A stretch of DNA of 64,000 nt from Stenotrophomonas maltophilia (GCF_006970445.1 NZ_CP033877.1:504750-568749), one strand, 5' to 3'; shown: positions 15,884 to 25,713, numbered from the stretch's first letter. Numbers and translations: made by a program. The notes: generated by a model from the sequence alone, not told the origin.

Positions 15884-16822
15884 TTACTTTGCCGGCCCTT
15901 GCGCGGCCTGCACGTCCGGGTCGGCGCTGGGCGCCGACAGCCCCACCTGCGGCCCGGCGCCGGCCAGAGCCGCAGCTTCGGCGGCCTGGGTCATCACCAC
16001 GATGCTGATGCGGCGGTTGATCGGGTTCTGCGGGTCGGCCTTGTCGAACAGCACCGACGAAGACAGGCCGACCACGCGGGTGATCTTGCTGTCCTCCAGG
16101 CCGCCGTCCACCAGCGCGCGGCGTGCGGCGTTGGCACGATCGGCGCTCAGTTCCCAGTTGCCGTAGCCGCGCGCAGCCGAATAGGCGGTGATGTCGGTGT
16201 GGCCGGTCAGGCTGATCCGGTTCGGCACATGGTTCAGGTAGTTGGCCAGCTCGTGCAGGATCTGCTGCGTATAGGGCTTCAGCGTGGCGCTGCCGAGGTC
16301 GAACATCGGCCGGTTCTGCTTGTCCACGATCTGGATGCGCAGGCCTTCCGGGGTCAGGTCCAGCAGCAGCTGGTCCTTGAACGGCTCCAGTGCCTGGCTC
16401 TTGCTGATCGCTTCCTGCAGTTCCTTCATCAGCGCTTCCAGCTGCTGCTTGTCGCGCTGCTGCTGGTCCACCGGCTGCGGCACCGCTTCCTTCTGGTTCT
16501 GGAAGGGATCGTTGCTGCTGCCCCGCGAAATATCGGTGGCACCGCCCAGCTTGATCATCGAGGTGCTGGCGCCGCCCGGGCCGGCCATGCCGGGTGCCGG
16601 CGTGGCGTTCTGCCCGCTCAGCGGGCTGGGGTTGCGGAAGTACTCGGAAATGGCCGCACGGTCGTTCTTGTTGGTGGTGGCCATCAGCCACAGCACCAGG
16701 AAGAACGCCATCATCGCGGTCACGAAGTCGGCATAGGCCACCTTCCACGAGCCGCCATGATGGGCGGCGTGGCCGGCCTTCTTGACCCGGCGGACGATGA
16801 CGGTGGGCTTGGTCTCGGCCAT
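15884..16822 (-). CDS. motB: Flagellar motor stator protein MotB
   Basis: MotB, the peptidoglycan-anchoring subunit of the proton-driven flagellar stator. The single membrane helix (about residues 29-48) contains the proton-carrying Asp 32 in YADFVTAMMAF. A linker with a predicted plug region follows, then a C-terminal OmpA-like peptidoglycan-binding domain with LTGHTDITAYS and NRRISIVV. Its 312 residues match the family. It starts 3 nt after the motA stop, so motA-motB form one operon. No other flagellar genes are nearby. Confidence 0.95.
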   Translation of the reverse strand: MAETKPTVIVRRVKKAGHAAHHGGSWKVAYADFVTAMMAFFLVLWLMATTNKNDRAAISEYFRNPSPLSGQNATPAPGMAGPGGASTSMIKLGGATDISRGSSNDPFQNQKEAVPQPVDQQQRDKQQLEALMKELQEAISKSQALEPFKDQLLLDLTPEGLRIQIVDKQNRPMFDLGSATLKPYTQQILHELANYLNHVPNRISLTGHTDITAYSAARGYGNWELSADRANAARRALVDGGLEDSKITRVVGLSSSVLFDKADPQNPINRRISIVVMTQAAEAAALAGAGPQVGLSAPSADPDVQAAQGPAK

Positions 16823-16825
16823 GGC

Positions 16826-17680
16826 TTACTTGACCGTCTTCAGGTGCTGCTCGAAATCGGAGAAGGCCGGGCGCACGTTCGACGGCAGCGTCTTGCGGGC
16901 GAACTCCAGCGCGATCTTCGGGTTGTAGCCGCGCAGGCAGGCCAGCAGGGCGGTCTTGACCGATTCGTAGATGCGGCTGTCCTGCTCGGCGCGGGCCTCC
17001 ATCGCGGCCGCCATCGGGCCGACGAAGCCGTAGCCCAGCAGAATGCCGAGGAAGGTACCGACCAGCGCGCCGGCCACGTGGCCACCGACCTCGACGATGT
17101 CGCCGCCGATCGAGCCCATGGTGATGACGATGCCGAGCACCGCCGCGACGATGCCGAAACCGGGCAGTCCGTCGGCGACCTTGGTCAGCACCTGTGACGG
17201 CGCCATGGCCTCGGCATGGTGCTTTTCCAGCTCCAGTTCCAGCAGCGGCTCCAGCTCATGCGGCTCGATGTTGCTGCCGATCATCAGGCGCAGGCAGTCA
17301 GTGATGAAGTCGATCAGGTGGTGGTCGGCCTGCACCTTGGGGTAGTTGCCGAACAGCGCGCTCTCGGCCGGGCGCTCGACATGGTCTTCCAGCGCCATGA
17401 AACCTTCGCGGCGGGCCTTGTTGAGCAGTTCATAGAGCAGGCTGAGGACATCGATGTAGTCCTGCTGCTTGTAACGCGGGCCCTTGAACACGCCCACCAT
17501 GGCCTGCAGGGTCTGCTTGACCGTCTTGGCCGGGGTACCGACCAGGAACGCGCCCAGTGCTGCACCGCCGATGATGACCAGTTCGTAGGGCTGCCAGAGG
17601 GCACCCAGGCGTCCGTGGGCCCCGAGGTAGCCCCCGAGCACGCTGATGATGACGACCAGGAATCCAACGATGATGAGCAT
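16826..17680 (-). CDS. motA: Flagellar motor stator protein MotA
   Basis: MotA, the four-helix ring-forming stator subunit that couples proton flow to torque. With ATG 17680 as start, the torque-interface residues fall at Arg 90 and Glu 98, the same numbers as in E. coli MotA, which supports this start over TTG 17692. The conserved prolines are present in DGLPGFG and GYGFVGPMA. The first gene of the motAB operon. AAGGAG lies unusually far upstream of the ATG, so translation initiation deserves checking. Confidence 0.95.
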   Translation of the reverse strand: MLIIVGFLVVIISVLGGYLGAHGRLGALWQPYELVIIGGAALGAFLVGTPAKTVKQTLQAMVGVFKGPRYKQQDYIDVLSLLYELLNKARREGFMALEDHVERPAESALFGNYPKVQADHHLIDFITDCLRLMIGSNIEPHELEPLLELELEKHHAEAMAPSQVLTKVADGLPGFGIVAAVLGIVITMGSIGGDIVEVGGHVAGALVGTFLGILLGYGFVGPMAAAMEARAEQDSRIYESVKTALLACLRGYNPKIALEFARKTLPSNVRPAFSDFEQHLKTVK

Positions 17681-17771
17681 GGGGCGACGCAAGGAGAGGG
17701 GATATCTCCTTGTCGGCCCGTCGCCCGGTTTTCTGAAGAGGGAATTCTGTGAAATCGGTCAGCGGGGTGTT

Positions 17772-18239
17772 TCAGCCCGCCACGCCGCTTTCTGCGCCGC
17801 CACGCCGCAACGGGTCGGGCCAGGGCTCGCCATTGCCGGTGAACGAAAGTGAGACGGAGTTCAGGCAGTGGCGCTCGTAGGTGGGCGGAGGACCGTCCGG
17901 GAACACGTGGCCGAGGTGGCTGCCGCAGCGCGCGCAGGTGATCTCGGTGCGCACCATGCCATGGCTGGTATCGCGGATCTCGCGCACGTGCGCCGGGTCG
18001 AACGGGGCAAAGAAGCTGGGCCAGCCGGTGCCGGAATCGAACTTGGTGCTGGAGCGGAACAGCGGCAGCGCACACAGCCGGCAGCAGTAGACACCCTCGC
18101 GCTTGTTGTCCAGGAATACGCCGCAGAACGGCGCCTCGGTGCCGTGCTGCAGCAGCACGCGGCGCTCCTCGCTGCTGAGGCCGGCGATCAGCGCCTCGGT
18201 CTGGGTGGCAGTGGGGGGCGTCAGGTCGAAGGCAGTCAT
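17772..18239 (-). CDS. msrB: Peptide-methionine (R)-S-oxide reductase MsrB, cytosolic
   Basis: MsrB reduces the R-diastereomer of methionine sulfoxide in proteins. The SelR domain carries two zinc CxxC pairs (CRLC near residue 53 and CARC near residue 102) and the catalytic Cys 125 in RHCLNS. There is no signal peptide, so this is the cytoplasmic copy; a second, exported MsrB lies at 46136-46711. Start ATG 18239 follows GGAG. The length of 155 aa is normal. It is monocistronic next to the motAB promoter region. Confidence 0.95.
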   Translation of the reverse strand: MTAFDLTPPTATQTEALIAGLSSEERRVLLQHGTEAPFCGVFLDNKREGVYCCRLCALPLFRSSTKFDSGTGWPSFFAPFDPAHVREIRDTSHGMVRTEITCARCGSHLGHVFPDGPPPTYERHCLNSVSLSFTGNGEPWPDPLRRGGAESGVAG

Positions 18240-18379
18240 GCCGGCTCTCCGTGGGGTCGATGGCCTGGGGATGCCGGAAAACGTGGGGGTGCCGGCGCCC
18301 GCTTGCAAGTGTGATGGCCGTTCATGGGCGGCACACAGGTGCAGGCGCAAGGTGAATGCGATCCACGCCGGAGCGTGCC

Positions 18380-18754
18380 ATGAAACCGACCCTTCCCCTG
18401 CTGTTGTTGGCCCTGTTGCCTGCGTTGGCGACGGCCCAGGTTCCCACCGCCGACCCGACCGCCACGCGCAGTGCGACCACCGTGGCACCGCCACCGGTGG
18501 CGCCACCGCCGCAAGCGGCCCGCCCGCAGCCGCAGGTGCTGCCGTCGCCGCAGCCGGCGCAGCCGATCAGGTCCACCGGTCCTGCCCAGGTCGCGCCGGC
18601 GTCGGTACCGAAGCCGGCCGACAAGGTCTATGACCGCAATGGCCGCATCGTGCCTGGCGTGCGCCCGGCCGGCCCGAACCGCGTGTTCGATTCACGCACC
18701 GGCCGCTATTACGACAGCGTGCCGGCCGGCGACGGCCAGCAGATCAAGCGCTGA
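18380..18754 (+). CDS. Exported proline-rich small protein
   Basis: A 124-residue secreted or periplasmic protein of unknown function. The signal peptide ends near ALATAQ (residue 20). The middle (about 25-75) is a Pro/Ala/Gln/Val-rich low-complexity stretch of the kind that spans the periplasm, and the C-terminus ([17 protein letters not shown]) may be a small folded motif. ATG 18380 follows GGAG. It is divergent from msrB; no family is recognised. Confidence 0.68.
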   Translation: MKPTLPLLLLALLPALATAQVPTADPTATRSATTVAPPPVAPPPQAARPQPQVLPSPQPAQPIRSTGPAQVAPASVPKPADKVYDRNGRIVPGVRPAGPNRVFDSRTGRYYDSVPAGDGQQIKR

Positions 18755-18925
18755 CCTCGGGTGCCAGGCAAGGTTGGCAGCGACTGCGCGCCGTGCGGGC
18801 TGAACGCACGAAAACGGCTTCCTGCCAATCACTGCTTTTTCGCCTGCGATTAACCGTTCCGGGACCACCGTGGCCCTGCGCCGGCATCCCGCCGCCGCAT
18901 GTCCTTCGTCCACTGGATCGCGATC

Positions 18926-19096
18926 ATGAAAAACCAGCAGAACCGTCATCCCGGCAAGGAACCGCAGGGCCGCAACCCGCAGCAACAACAGCAGCAACAA
19001 CAGCAGCAACAACAGCAGCAGATGGAGCCGCAGCAGCCGCACAAGGGCGGCAAGCAGCAGGAACAGCGCTCGCAGAAGCATCCGCAGCAGCGCTGA
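18926..19096 (+). CDS. Small glutamine-rich protein with a polyQ tract
   Basis: A 56-residue predicted protein, hydrophilic and without a signal. A run of 14 glutamines is encoded by mixed CAG/CAA codons in a 9-nt repeating pattern (about 18980-19021), flanked by basic Lys/Arg/His segments. Whether it is translated is uncertain, but ATG 18926 fits, the frame ends just before a strong hairpin, and the codon mixing preserves Gln while the DNA repeat could vary in length. Function is unknown. Confidence 0.5.
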   Translation: MKNQQNRHPGKEPQGRNPQQQQQQQQQQQQQQMEPQQPHKGGKQQEQRSQKHPQQR

Positions 19097-19106
19097 GACG
19101 GACTCC

Positions 19107-19138
19107 GGGTCAGAGCCCGCGTTGCGGGCTCTGACCCC
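19107..19138 (+). terminator. Strong hairpin after the polyQ gene
   Basis: GGGTCAGAGCCCGC (19107-19120), loop GTT, then its exact complement (19124-19137). It separates the polyQ gene from the convergent Lrp gene and could end both transcripts. It belongs to the same TCAGA...TCTGACC hairpin type as 13974-14004. There is no T-run. Confidence 0.55.
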
Positions 19139-19153
19139 AACCGTTTGCCGGTC

Positions 19154-19633
19154 TCAATCCGGAATCGGCAGGCTCAGCGTCTCCTTCACCTCTTCCATCA
19201 CGATGTAGCTCTTCGACTCACGTACGTGCGGCAGTGTCAGCAACGTGCTGCCGAGCAGCTTGCGATAGGAGGCCATTTCACTGATCCGCGCCTTCAGCAG
19301 GTAATCGAAGTCGCCCGACACCAGGTGGCACTCCAGTACGTTGGGCAGCTTCAGCGCCGCGCGCCGGAACTCCTCGAAGATGTCACCGGACTTGTAGGCC
19401 AGGCTGATCTCCACGAATACCAGCAGGCTGGCCTTCACCGCAGCCGGGTCGAGGTGGGCGTGGTAGCCGGTGATCACCGCTTCGCGCTCCAGCCGGCGCA
19501 CGCGCTCGGTGCACGGCGTGGTCGACAGGCCGACCCGCTCACCCAGTTCGGTGAAGGAAATGCGGCCCTCGGCCTGCAGGATGCGCAGGATCTTGCGGTC
19601 GATCTTGTCCAGTTCGCGGGTACGGGTGGCCAT
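19154..19633 (-). CDS. Lrp/AsnC-family regulator, likely of dadA-alr
   Basis: A 159-residue leucine-responsive-type regulator with an N-terminal helix-turn-helix (ISFTELGERVGLSTTPCTER, about residues 25-44) and a C-terminal RAM ligand-binding domain. It is divergent from dadA. In several proteobacteria an Lrp-like activator in this position responds to alanine and turns on D-amino-acid dehydrogenase, so the same role is likely here. ATG 19633 is preferred over TTG 19642. Confidence 0.9.
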   Translation of the reverse strand: MATRTRELDKIDRKILRILQAEGRISFTELGERVGLSTTPCTERVRRLEREAVITGYHAHLDPAAVKASLLVFVEISLAYKSGDIFEEFRRAALKLPNVLECHLVSGDFDYLLKARISEMASYRKLLGSTLLTLPHVRESKSYIVMEEVKETLSLPIPD

Positions 19634-19679
19634 GGCCGTCAACCTTGGGGAATGAATTGCAGGAGAACATCCTGCCGGT

Positions 19680-19723
19680 TGATTTCAAATCAGGCAAATC
19701 AACTGGTATTGGCTGTCTATACT
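19680..19723 (+). promoter_or_regulatory. Lrp-type operator and dadA promoter
   Basis: A 13-bp palindrome TGATTTCAAATCA (19680-19692) and a half-copy CAAATCAA lie just upstream of a good -10 box TATACT (19718-19723) that has no recognisable -35. That layout fits a promoter needing activation by the adjacent Lrp-family protein. Confidence 0.5.
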
Positions 19724-19782
19724 TCCCCAATTATGGTCCCGGCACGCTCCAGTGCAGGGAATGATCGGGTTGGAGAAGTCCC

Positions 19783-21087
19783 ATGCGAGTCCTAGTTCTC
19801 GGCAGCGGCGTGATCGGCACCACCAGTGCCTGGTACCTGCGACAGGCCGGGTTTGAAGTCACGGTCATCGACCGCCAACCCGGCCCGGCGCTGGAGACCA
19901 GCTTCGCCAATGCCGGCCAGCTGTCGTTCGGCTACACCTCGCCCTGGGCCGCCCCGGGCGTGCCGAAGAAGGCCATCGGCTGGCTGTTCGAGAAGCACGC
20001 GCCGCTGGCGATCAAGCCGGGCATGGACCTGGCCCAGTACCGCTGGCTGTGGCAGATGCTGCGCAACTGCACCCACGAGCGCTACGCGATCAACAAGGCG
20101 CGCATGGTGCGCATGTCCGAGTACAGCCGCGACTGCCTGAACGAGCTGCGCGCGCAGTTCGGCATCGAGTTCGAAGGCCGCGACCTCGGCACCACCCAGC
20201 TGTTCCGCACCCAGCAGCAGCTGGATGCCTCGGCGCAGGACATCGAGATCCTGGCCCAGTACGGCGTGCCGTACGAGGTGCTGGACCGCGCCGGCATCAT
20301 CCAGGCCGAACCGGCCCTGGCCCATGTCGATGGCCTGGTCGGCGCGCTGCGCCTGCCGCGTGACCAGACCGGCGACTGCCAGCTGTTCACCCGCCGCCTG
20401 GCACAGATGTGCGTGGATGCCGGCGTCGAATTCCGCTTCGACCAGGACATCACCGGCCTGGAGTTCGATGGCGACCGCATCACCGGCGTGCGCATCGACG
20501 GCAAGCTGGAAACCGCCGACCGATTCGTCGTCGCGCTCGGCAGCTATTCGCCGGCGCTGGTCGCACCGCTGGGCATGCGCCTGCCGGTGTACCCGCTGAA
20601 GGGCTACTCGCTGACCCTGCCGATCACCGACCCGGCGATGGCGCCGACCTCGACCATCCTCGATGAGAGCTACAAGGTGGCGGTGACCCGCTTCGACGAC
20701 CGCATCCGTGTCGGTGGCATGGCCGAAGTGGCCGGCTTCGACCTGTCGCTGTCGCAGCGCCGCCGCGAGACCCTGGAACTGGTGGTCAGCGACCTTTATC
20801 CGAAGGGCGGTGACCTGTCGCGCGCGCAGTTCTGGACCGGCCTGCGCCCGGCCACGCCGGACGGTACGCCGGTGATCGGCGCCACGCCGTTCCGCAACCT
20901 GTACCTCAACACCGGCCACGGCACCCTGGGCTGGACCATGGCCTGCGGCTCGGGCCGCTACCTGGCCGACCTGATGAGCGCGCGCCAGCCGCAGATCAGC
21001 ACCGAAGGCCTGGATATTTTCCGCTACGGCCAGTACGGTCACGCCCCGCAACATGAGAACCGCACATGCGTCCTGCCCGCGCGCTGA
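19783..21087 (+). CDS. dadA: D-amino acid dehydrogenase, small subunit
   Basis: DadA oxidises D-alanine and other D-amino acids to the 2-oxo acid and ammonia, passing electrons to the respiratory chain at the inner membrane. The FAD-binding Rossmann motif [11 protein letters not shown] opens the protein (about residues 7-17), and the C-terminal DAO signature includes [15 protein letters not shown] and [12 protein letters not shown]. The 434 aa length is typical. It overlaps alanine racemase by 22 bp, forming the classic dad operon that converts L-alanine to pyruvate. Regulated by the divergent Lrp protein. Confidence 0.96.
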   Translation: MRVLVLGSGVIGTTSAWYLRQAGFEVTVIDRQPGPALETSFANAGQLSFGYTSPWAAPGVPKKAIGWLFEKHAPLAIKPGMDLAQYRWLWQMLRNCTHERYAINKARMVRMSEYSRDCLNELRAQFGIEFEGRDLGTTQLFRTQQQLDASAQDIEILAQYGVPYEVLDRAGIIQAEPALAHVDGLVGALRLPRDQTGDCQLFTRRLAQMCVDAGVEFRFDQDITGLEFDGDRITGVRIDGKLETADRFVVALGSYSPALVAPLGMRLPVYPLKGYSLTLPITDPAMAPTSTILDESYKVAVTRFDDRIRVGGMAEVAGFDLSLSQRRRETLELVVSDLYPKGGDLSRAQFWTGLRPATPDGTPVIGATPFRNLYLNTGHGTLGWTMACGSGRYLADLMSARQPQISTEGLDIFRYGQYGHAPQHENRTCVLPAR

Positions 21088-22136
21088 TCGATCTGGGCGC
21101 CCTGCGCAGCAACTACCGGCTCGCCCGTGAACTGGGCGGTGGCAAGGCCCTGGCGATCATCAAGGCCGATGCCTATGGGCATGGCGCGGTGCGCTGTGCG
21201 CAGGCGCTGGAAGGCGAGGCTGATGGTTTCGGCGTGGCCACCATCGAAGAGGCCCTGGAGCTGCGCCAGGCCGGTATCCGTGCGCCGATCCTGCTGCTGG
21301 AAGGCATCTTCGAGCCCAGTGACATGGCGCTGGTGGCCGAACACGATTTCTGGTTCGCCGTAGGTTCGCCGTGGCAGCTGGAAGCGCTGGTCGCGTTCGA
21401 CAGCCCGCGCCCGCTGACGGTGTGGCTGAAACTGGACAGCGGCATGCATCGCCTCGGCCTGGACGTGGACAGCTTCCGCGCGGCGCATGCACGTCTGTCG
21501 GCGCTGCCGCAGGTCGAGCGCATCGTGCTGATGACCCACCTGGCGCGCGCCGACGAGCTGGACAGCGAACGCACCCACGAGCAGGCCGCGACCTTCGCGC
21601 GGGCCATCGACGGCCTGGACGGCGAGACCAGCGTGTGCAATTCGCCGGCGCTGCTGGGTTGGCCGGATGTACGCAGCGACTGGGTACGCCCGGGCCTGAT
21701 GCTGTACGGCGCCAACCCGCTGCCGGACAACACTGCCTTGACCGAGCGCCTGCGCCCGGTGATGACGATGCAGTCCAGGGTGATCGCCGAGCGCTGGATC
21801 GAAGCCGGCGAACCGGTGGGCTATGGCGCCCGCTTCGTGGCCAAGGCGCGCACCCGCGTGGGCGTGGTCGCGCTCGGCTATGCCGACGGTTATCCGCAGT
21901 TCGCTCCGAATGGCACCCCGGTGCTGATCGACGGCCAGCCCGGCGCACTGATCGGGCGCGTGTCGATGGACATGTTGACGGTGGACCTGACCGCGCATGC
22001 GCAGGCCGGCATCGGCAGCGTGGTGGAACTCTGGGGTTCGGCGCCGACACTGTCGGAACTGGCGCCGCGCTGTGGCGTGAGTGCCTACCAGCTGCCGTGC
22101 GCGGTCAAGCGCGTGGCGCGCGTGTACCAGGATTGA
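21066..22136 (+). CDS. alr: Alanine racemase (catabolic, DadX type)
   Basis: A PLP-dependent alanine racemase. Lys 33 in [11 protein letters not shown] is the PLP-binding residue, and the opposing catalytic Tyr lies in YGARF (about residue 253). Family stretches LDSGMHRLG and [11 protein letters not shown] are intact. Overlap with dadA and shared control imply the catabolic function of supplying D-alanine to DadA, though it may also feed cell-wall synthesis. The length of 356 aa is standard. Confidence 0.95.
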   Translation: MRPARALIDLGALRSNYRLARELGGGKALAIIKADAYGHGAVRCAQALEGEADGFGVATIEEALELRQAGIRAPILLLEGIFEPSDMALVAEHDFWFAVGSPWQLEALVAFDSPRPLTVWLKLDSGMHRLGLDVDSFRAAHARLSALPQVERIVLMTHLARADELDSERTHEQAATFARAIDGLDGETSVCNSPALLGWPDVRSDWVRPGLMLYGANPLPDNTALTERLRPVMTMQSRVIAERWIEAGEPVGYGARFVAKARTRVGVVALGYADGYPQFAPNGTPVLIDGQPGALIGRVSMDMLTVDLTAHAQAGIGSVVELWGSAPTLSELAPRCGVSAYQLPCAVKRVARVYQD

Positions 22137-22150
22137 CGTAACGCTGGCCG

Positions 22151-22410
22151 TGCATGGCTCTGGTAGCGGCCGACCTTGGTCGGCGCTGTGAATGCGTGTC
22201 GACCACAGGGTCGACACCTACCGATGGGGCCTGGTCGCCACGCATGGCTCTGGTAGCGGCCGACCTTGGTCGGCGCTGTGAATGTGTGCCGACCAAGGTC
22301 GACACCTACCGGTAGGGATTGGTCGGCGTGCACGGCTCTGGTAGCGGCCGACCTTGGTCGGCGCTTTGGATGCGTGTCGACCAAGGTCGACACCTACCGG
22401 TAGGGCGTCC
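22151..22410. repeat. Three tandem copies of an 88-90 bp SMAG-pair unit
   Basis: Units start at 22151, 22241 and 22329. Each contains GTAGCGGCCGACC with its GGTCGGCGC partner, and then an inverted palindrome GTCGACC/GGTCGAC ending CACCTAC. Copies differ by a few bases, for example ACAG versus AAG in the loop. They fill the gap between alr and the convergent DUF3016 gene. Confidence 0.85.
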
Positions 22411-22419
22411 TGCCCGGGA

Positions 22420-22986
22420 TCATCGTGCTGCGGTGGCCTGCGCTGTCAGCTGCCGCTTCACCCAGTCGTCGATCAGGCGCTTCTCGTAGCGCAGCGGGTC
22501 GCTGTCGCTCTTCAGCCCCAGGTTGTGCAGGTAGCCGGTATCGCTGAGCTTGGCTTCGCCCTCATCGACGATGCGGCCGTTGGCGTCCTTCAGCGTGTAC
22601 TGCAGGGTGATCCGCGGCGGATAGATGTCGCGCATGATCCGGATGTCACTGCCGCGCGGGCCGTGCCAGGGCTCGTAGTCGCCGGCGCGCTTGATGTCGA
22701 CCAGCGTCACGTCCAGGGTCTGCCCGGGCTGCAGCGGCTTGGCCGCCGTGGTCTGCACGTAGCTGGCCAGCTGCTGCACCCAGTTGCCGCGTTCGGCCTC
22801 GAAGCGGTTGGTGCTCTGGCGGATTTCGGTGAATTTGGCCGGATCGTCCCACTTCACGCTGACCGGGCCATTGGCCTGCAGTGCACGCGGCGCATCCGGA
22901 TCGGCGACGGCGCGCGGCGCGGCGTTCGCGCTGCCCGCCATGAGGGCGCCTGCCAGCAGCAGGGCAGTGGCCAATGAGCGGTTCAT
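22420..22986 (-). CDS. DUF3016 domain exported protein
   Basis: A 188-residue protein with a signal peptide (cleavage near GSANAAP, residue 22) and a DUF3016 domain, including VKWDDPAKFTEIR and a DVTLVDIKRAGDYEPW stretch typical of the family. Probably periplasmic; function unknown. ATG 22986 follows AGGAG closely. The longer open frame upstream is not supported. It is convergent with alr across the tandem SMAG array. Confidence 0.83.
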   Translation of the reverse strand: MNRSLATALLLAGALMAGSANAAPRAVADPDAPRALQANGPVSVKWDDPAKFTEIRQSTNRFEAERGNWVQQLASYVQTTAAKPLQPGQTLDVTLVDIKRAGDYEPWHGPRGSDIRIMRDIYPPRITLQYTLKDANGRIVDEGEAKLSDTGYLHNLGLKSDSDPLRYEKRLIDDWVKRQLTAQATAAR

Positions 22987-23230
22987 GACGGTCTCCTGCG
23001 CCCCTTCGATGGGGGCGATGCGGTTTACAGATCGAGTGTGATCCCGCTTTCCCGTCGCCGCAACGGCCGATTGCGACATCCGCAAGAGTGGTTGCCGCCA
23101 ATTCATCGTCGTCAACCGTGACTGACGGCGCTTGACGCTGTGAATACGCCCTTTGGAAGATGCTGTGCCTCCAACCTGGCCTGCACAGACGCCCTTGTCC
23201 ACACTGCCGCCCCTCGTGGAGCGCCCACCG

Positions 23231-25219
23231 ATGATGGTGCCGGCGCCCGAACCCGACCTGCATCATGGCGTGCTTGAGCGCATCAACGCCGGTTTCTGCG
23301 TGATCCAGGTGCTGTTCGAGGGCGACCGTGCGGTCGACTATCGTTTCATCGAGGTCAACGACGCCTTCGAGCGCCACACCGGCCTGAAGGACGCGCGCGG
23401 CCAGCGCATGAGCCTGCTGGAGCCGCACCACGAGGAAGACTGGTTCCGCATCTACGGCGAGGTCGCACGCAGCGGTCGCCCCGCCCAGTTCGAGATGGAA
23501 GCGCGCGCGCTGGGCCGCTCGTTCGCGGTTGACGCGGTGCGCGTGGGCCGGCCGGGCGAGGACAAGGTCGGCATCCTGTTCTTCGACATCACCGCGCGCA
23601 AGCAGATGGAAGTGGAGTTGGGCGAGAGCGAAGCCCGCTTCAGCGCGCTGGCCGATGGCCTGCCGATGCCGGTGTGGGTGCTCGACGAGCGCGGCCACGC
23701 CCGTTTCGTCAACAGCGCCTTCAGCGAGTTCTTTGGTGGCGATGAGACACGCGTGCCGGAAGATGTCTGGCGCGGCCTGGTGCATCCGGACGACGCGTCA
23801 GTATTCGAGTACGAACTGCAGGAAGCGCTGAAGGCGCAGCGCTCGATGCATGCGCTGGTGCGTGCGCGCCGCGCTGATGGCCAGTGGCGCTGGCTGGAGA
23901 TGAACGCCCGCCCGCGCTTCTCGCGCATGGGGCGCTTCATCGGCTTGGCCGGCAGCAGCCCGGACGTGACCGAACGCCGCGAGATCGAGCTGGCCCGCGA
24001 GGAACTGCTGCAGTCCGAGCGGGCCGCGCGCAGTGCGGCGGAAAACATGGCGCGGCTCAAGGATGAGTTCCTGGCCACGCTGTCGCATGAGCTGCGTACG
24101 CCGTTGACCACCATTCTCGGCTGGAGTGAGCTGCTGCTGCAGCGCGTGGACAACACCAGCCCGCTGTACAAGGGCCTGAACGTGATCGCCAACAGCGCCG
24201 GTGCGCAGAAGCGGTTGATCTCGGACATGCTCGACCTCAGCAGCATGCTGCTGGGCAAGGTGCAGCTGGAGGTGGAAGTGCTCGACCTGCGCACGGTGCT
24301 GGGTGAGGCGATCGGCGCGCAGGAACTGGTGGCCGAAGGCAAGGCACTGGACGTGCACCTGCAGCTGCCCGAACACCCCAGCCTGGTGCTGGGCGATGCC
24401 ACGCGCCTGCAGCAGGTGTTCTGGAACCTGCTGTCGAACGCGATCAAGTTCACCCCGGCGGAAGGCCGCATCGACCTGCAGCTGCGGAGCGACGGCAACC
24501 ACTGGGAGATCACCGTGCGCGATACCGGTGATGGCATCGCGCCCGAATTCCTCAATCACCTGTTCAGCCGCTTCCGCCAGGCCGACGGCACCACCACCCG
24601 CCGCCATGGCGGCCTGGGCCTGGGTCTGGCGATCGTGCAGCAGCTGGTCGAACTGCATGGCGGCACTGTCGCCGCGGCCAGCGAGGGCCACGGCCATGGC
24701 GCTACGTTCACCGTGCGCCTGCCGCAGCACATTCCCGATGCCGAACGGCGGCCGCTGCGCGAAGTGATCAGCGGGCCGATCCTGGAGCCGGTGATCGTCG
24801 AGCCGTATCCGCTGCGCGGCATGCACGTGCTGGCGGTGGAAGACCAGCCGGAAGTGCTGGAGTACCTGCGGCGCATGCTGGAAGAGCAGGGTGCCAGCGT
24901 GTCTGCGGCCAGTTCGGCCGGCGAGGCGCTGGCGTTGCTGGCCGACACCGGCCACCTGCAGTACCACGTGATGCTGACCGACATCGGCATGCCGGGCATG
25001 GATGGTTATGGGCTGGTGCGCACGCTGCGCGAGGACATGGGCGTGGATGCCATGACCCTGCCCGCGGTCGCGGTGACCGCGCTGGCGCGTGCCGATGACC
25101 GGCGTCGTGCGCTGGCGTCGGGCTTCCAGGAGCACGTGGCCAAGCCGTATTCGGTGGCGCAGCTGGTGGCTGCGGTGCGCAAGGTGCAGGTACCCCGCGC
25201 GGACAGCGCGCTGCACTGA
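23231..25219 (+). CDS. Soluble hybrid histidine kinase (PAS-PAS-HisKA-HATPase-REC)
   Basis: A cytosolic hybrid sensor kinase without membrane segments. Order: PAS (INAGFCVIQVLF onward), second PAS, HisKA with phosphoacceptor His in LSHELRTPL (about residue 285), HATPase_c with NLLSNAIKF and GLGLGLAIV, then a C-terminal receiver with Asp in LTDIGMPGMDG. Start is ambiguous: ATG 23231 follows GGAG by 9 nt, GTG 23165 follows GGAAG by 5 nt, and the frame is open from TTG 23153. No phosphotransfer partner is encoded next to it. Confidence 0.9.
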   Translation: MMVPAPEPDLHHGVLERINAGFCVIQVLFEGDRAVDYRFIEVNDAFERHTGLKDARGQRMSLLEPHHEEDWFRIYGEVARSGRPAQFEMEARALGRSFAVDAVRVGRPGEDKVGILFFDITARKQMEVELGESEARFSALADGLPMPVWVLDERGHARFVNSAFSEFFGGDETRVPEDVWRGLVHPDDASVFEYELQEALKAQRSMHALVRARRADGQWRWLEMNARPRFSRMGRFIGLAGSSPDVTERREIELAREELLQSERAARSAAENMARLKDEFLATLSHELRTPLTTILGWSELLLQRVDNTSPLYKGLNVIANSAGAQKRLISDMLDLSSMLLGKVQLEVEVLDLRTVLGEAIGAQELVAEGKALDVHLQLPEHPSLVLGDATRLQQVFWNLLSNAIKFTPAEGRIDLQLRSDGNHWEITVRDTGDGIAPEFLNHLFSRFRQADGTTTRRHGGLGLGLAIVQQLVELHGGTVAAASEGHGHGATFTVRLPQHIPDAERRPLREVISGPILEPVIVEPYPLRGMHVLAVEDQPEVLEYLRRMLEEQGASVSAASSAGEALALLADTGHLQYHVMLTDIGMPGMDGYGLVRTLREDMGVDAMTLPAVAVTALARADDRRRALASGFQEHVAKPYSVAQLVAAVRKVQVPRADSALH

Positions 25220-25262
25220 GCATTCACGGTCGATCGGCGACCCTGCATGCAGGAGGTCGCCG

Positions 25263-25553
25263 ATGCCCCGCATAGCTCCCCGCATCCATACCGATCCGGC
25301 GCAGATTGCGCGCCTGGAAGCCCTGCTGCCGCAGCTGGAAGGCGAAACGCAGGTGGAACTGACCCTGCACGATGGTCGCCGCTTGCTCGGCACCGTCGCG
25401 GTGAAACCGACGGTGCAGCAGTACCGCAACGAGGCCGGCGACGAAGGCAGCAACGGCCAGCTGCGGCTGGATGACTACGACACGCCGGTGCAGCAGCACC
25501 ACGTGTGGCTGGACGAGATCGCCAGCATCCGCAGGTTGCCGCCCAGGGTCTGA
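25263..25553 (+). CDS. DUF3247 family protein
   Basis: A 96-residue protein of the DUF3247 family, found mainly in Xanthomonadaceae. The sequence suggests a small beta-rich fold (VELTLHDGRRLLGTVAVKPT) similar in style to Sm-like barrels, but this is inference. A perfect AGGAGG (25251-25256) precedes ATG 25263. It lies 43 bp after the hybrid kinase gene on the same strand and may be co-transcribed. Function is unknown. Confidence 0.82.
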   Translation: MPRIAPRIHTDPAQIARLEALLPQLEGETQVELTLHDGRRLLGTVAVKPTVQQYRNEAGDEGSNGQLRLDDYDTPVQQHHVWLDEIASIRRLPPRV

Positions 25554-25571
25554 CGGCAACCCGCCAACCCC

Positions 25572-25706
25572 ATCCACGCATGGCGTGGATCTACTGGAAA
25601 GGGCCACGCATGGATGTGCGTGACCTCGTCATCGGCCAGGCCTCATGCCATCCACGCATGGCGTGGATTTTCCAGAGGTTGCAGTAGAGCCACGCCATGC
25701 GTGGCT
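25572..25706. repeat. Three SMAG-type ATCCACGC palindromes
   Basis: ATCCACGC/GCGTGGAT ending CTAC (25572-25594), a second copy lacking a clean CTAC end (25650-25672), and GTAG plus AGCCACG/CGTGGCT (25684-25706). The same palindrome core occurs at 4414-4436. They lie between convergent genes. Confidence 0.75.
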
Positions 25707-25713
25707 GATGCGC

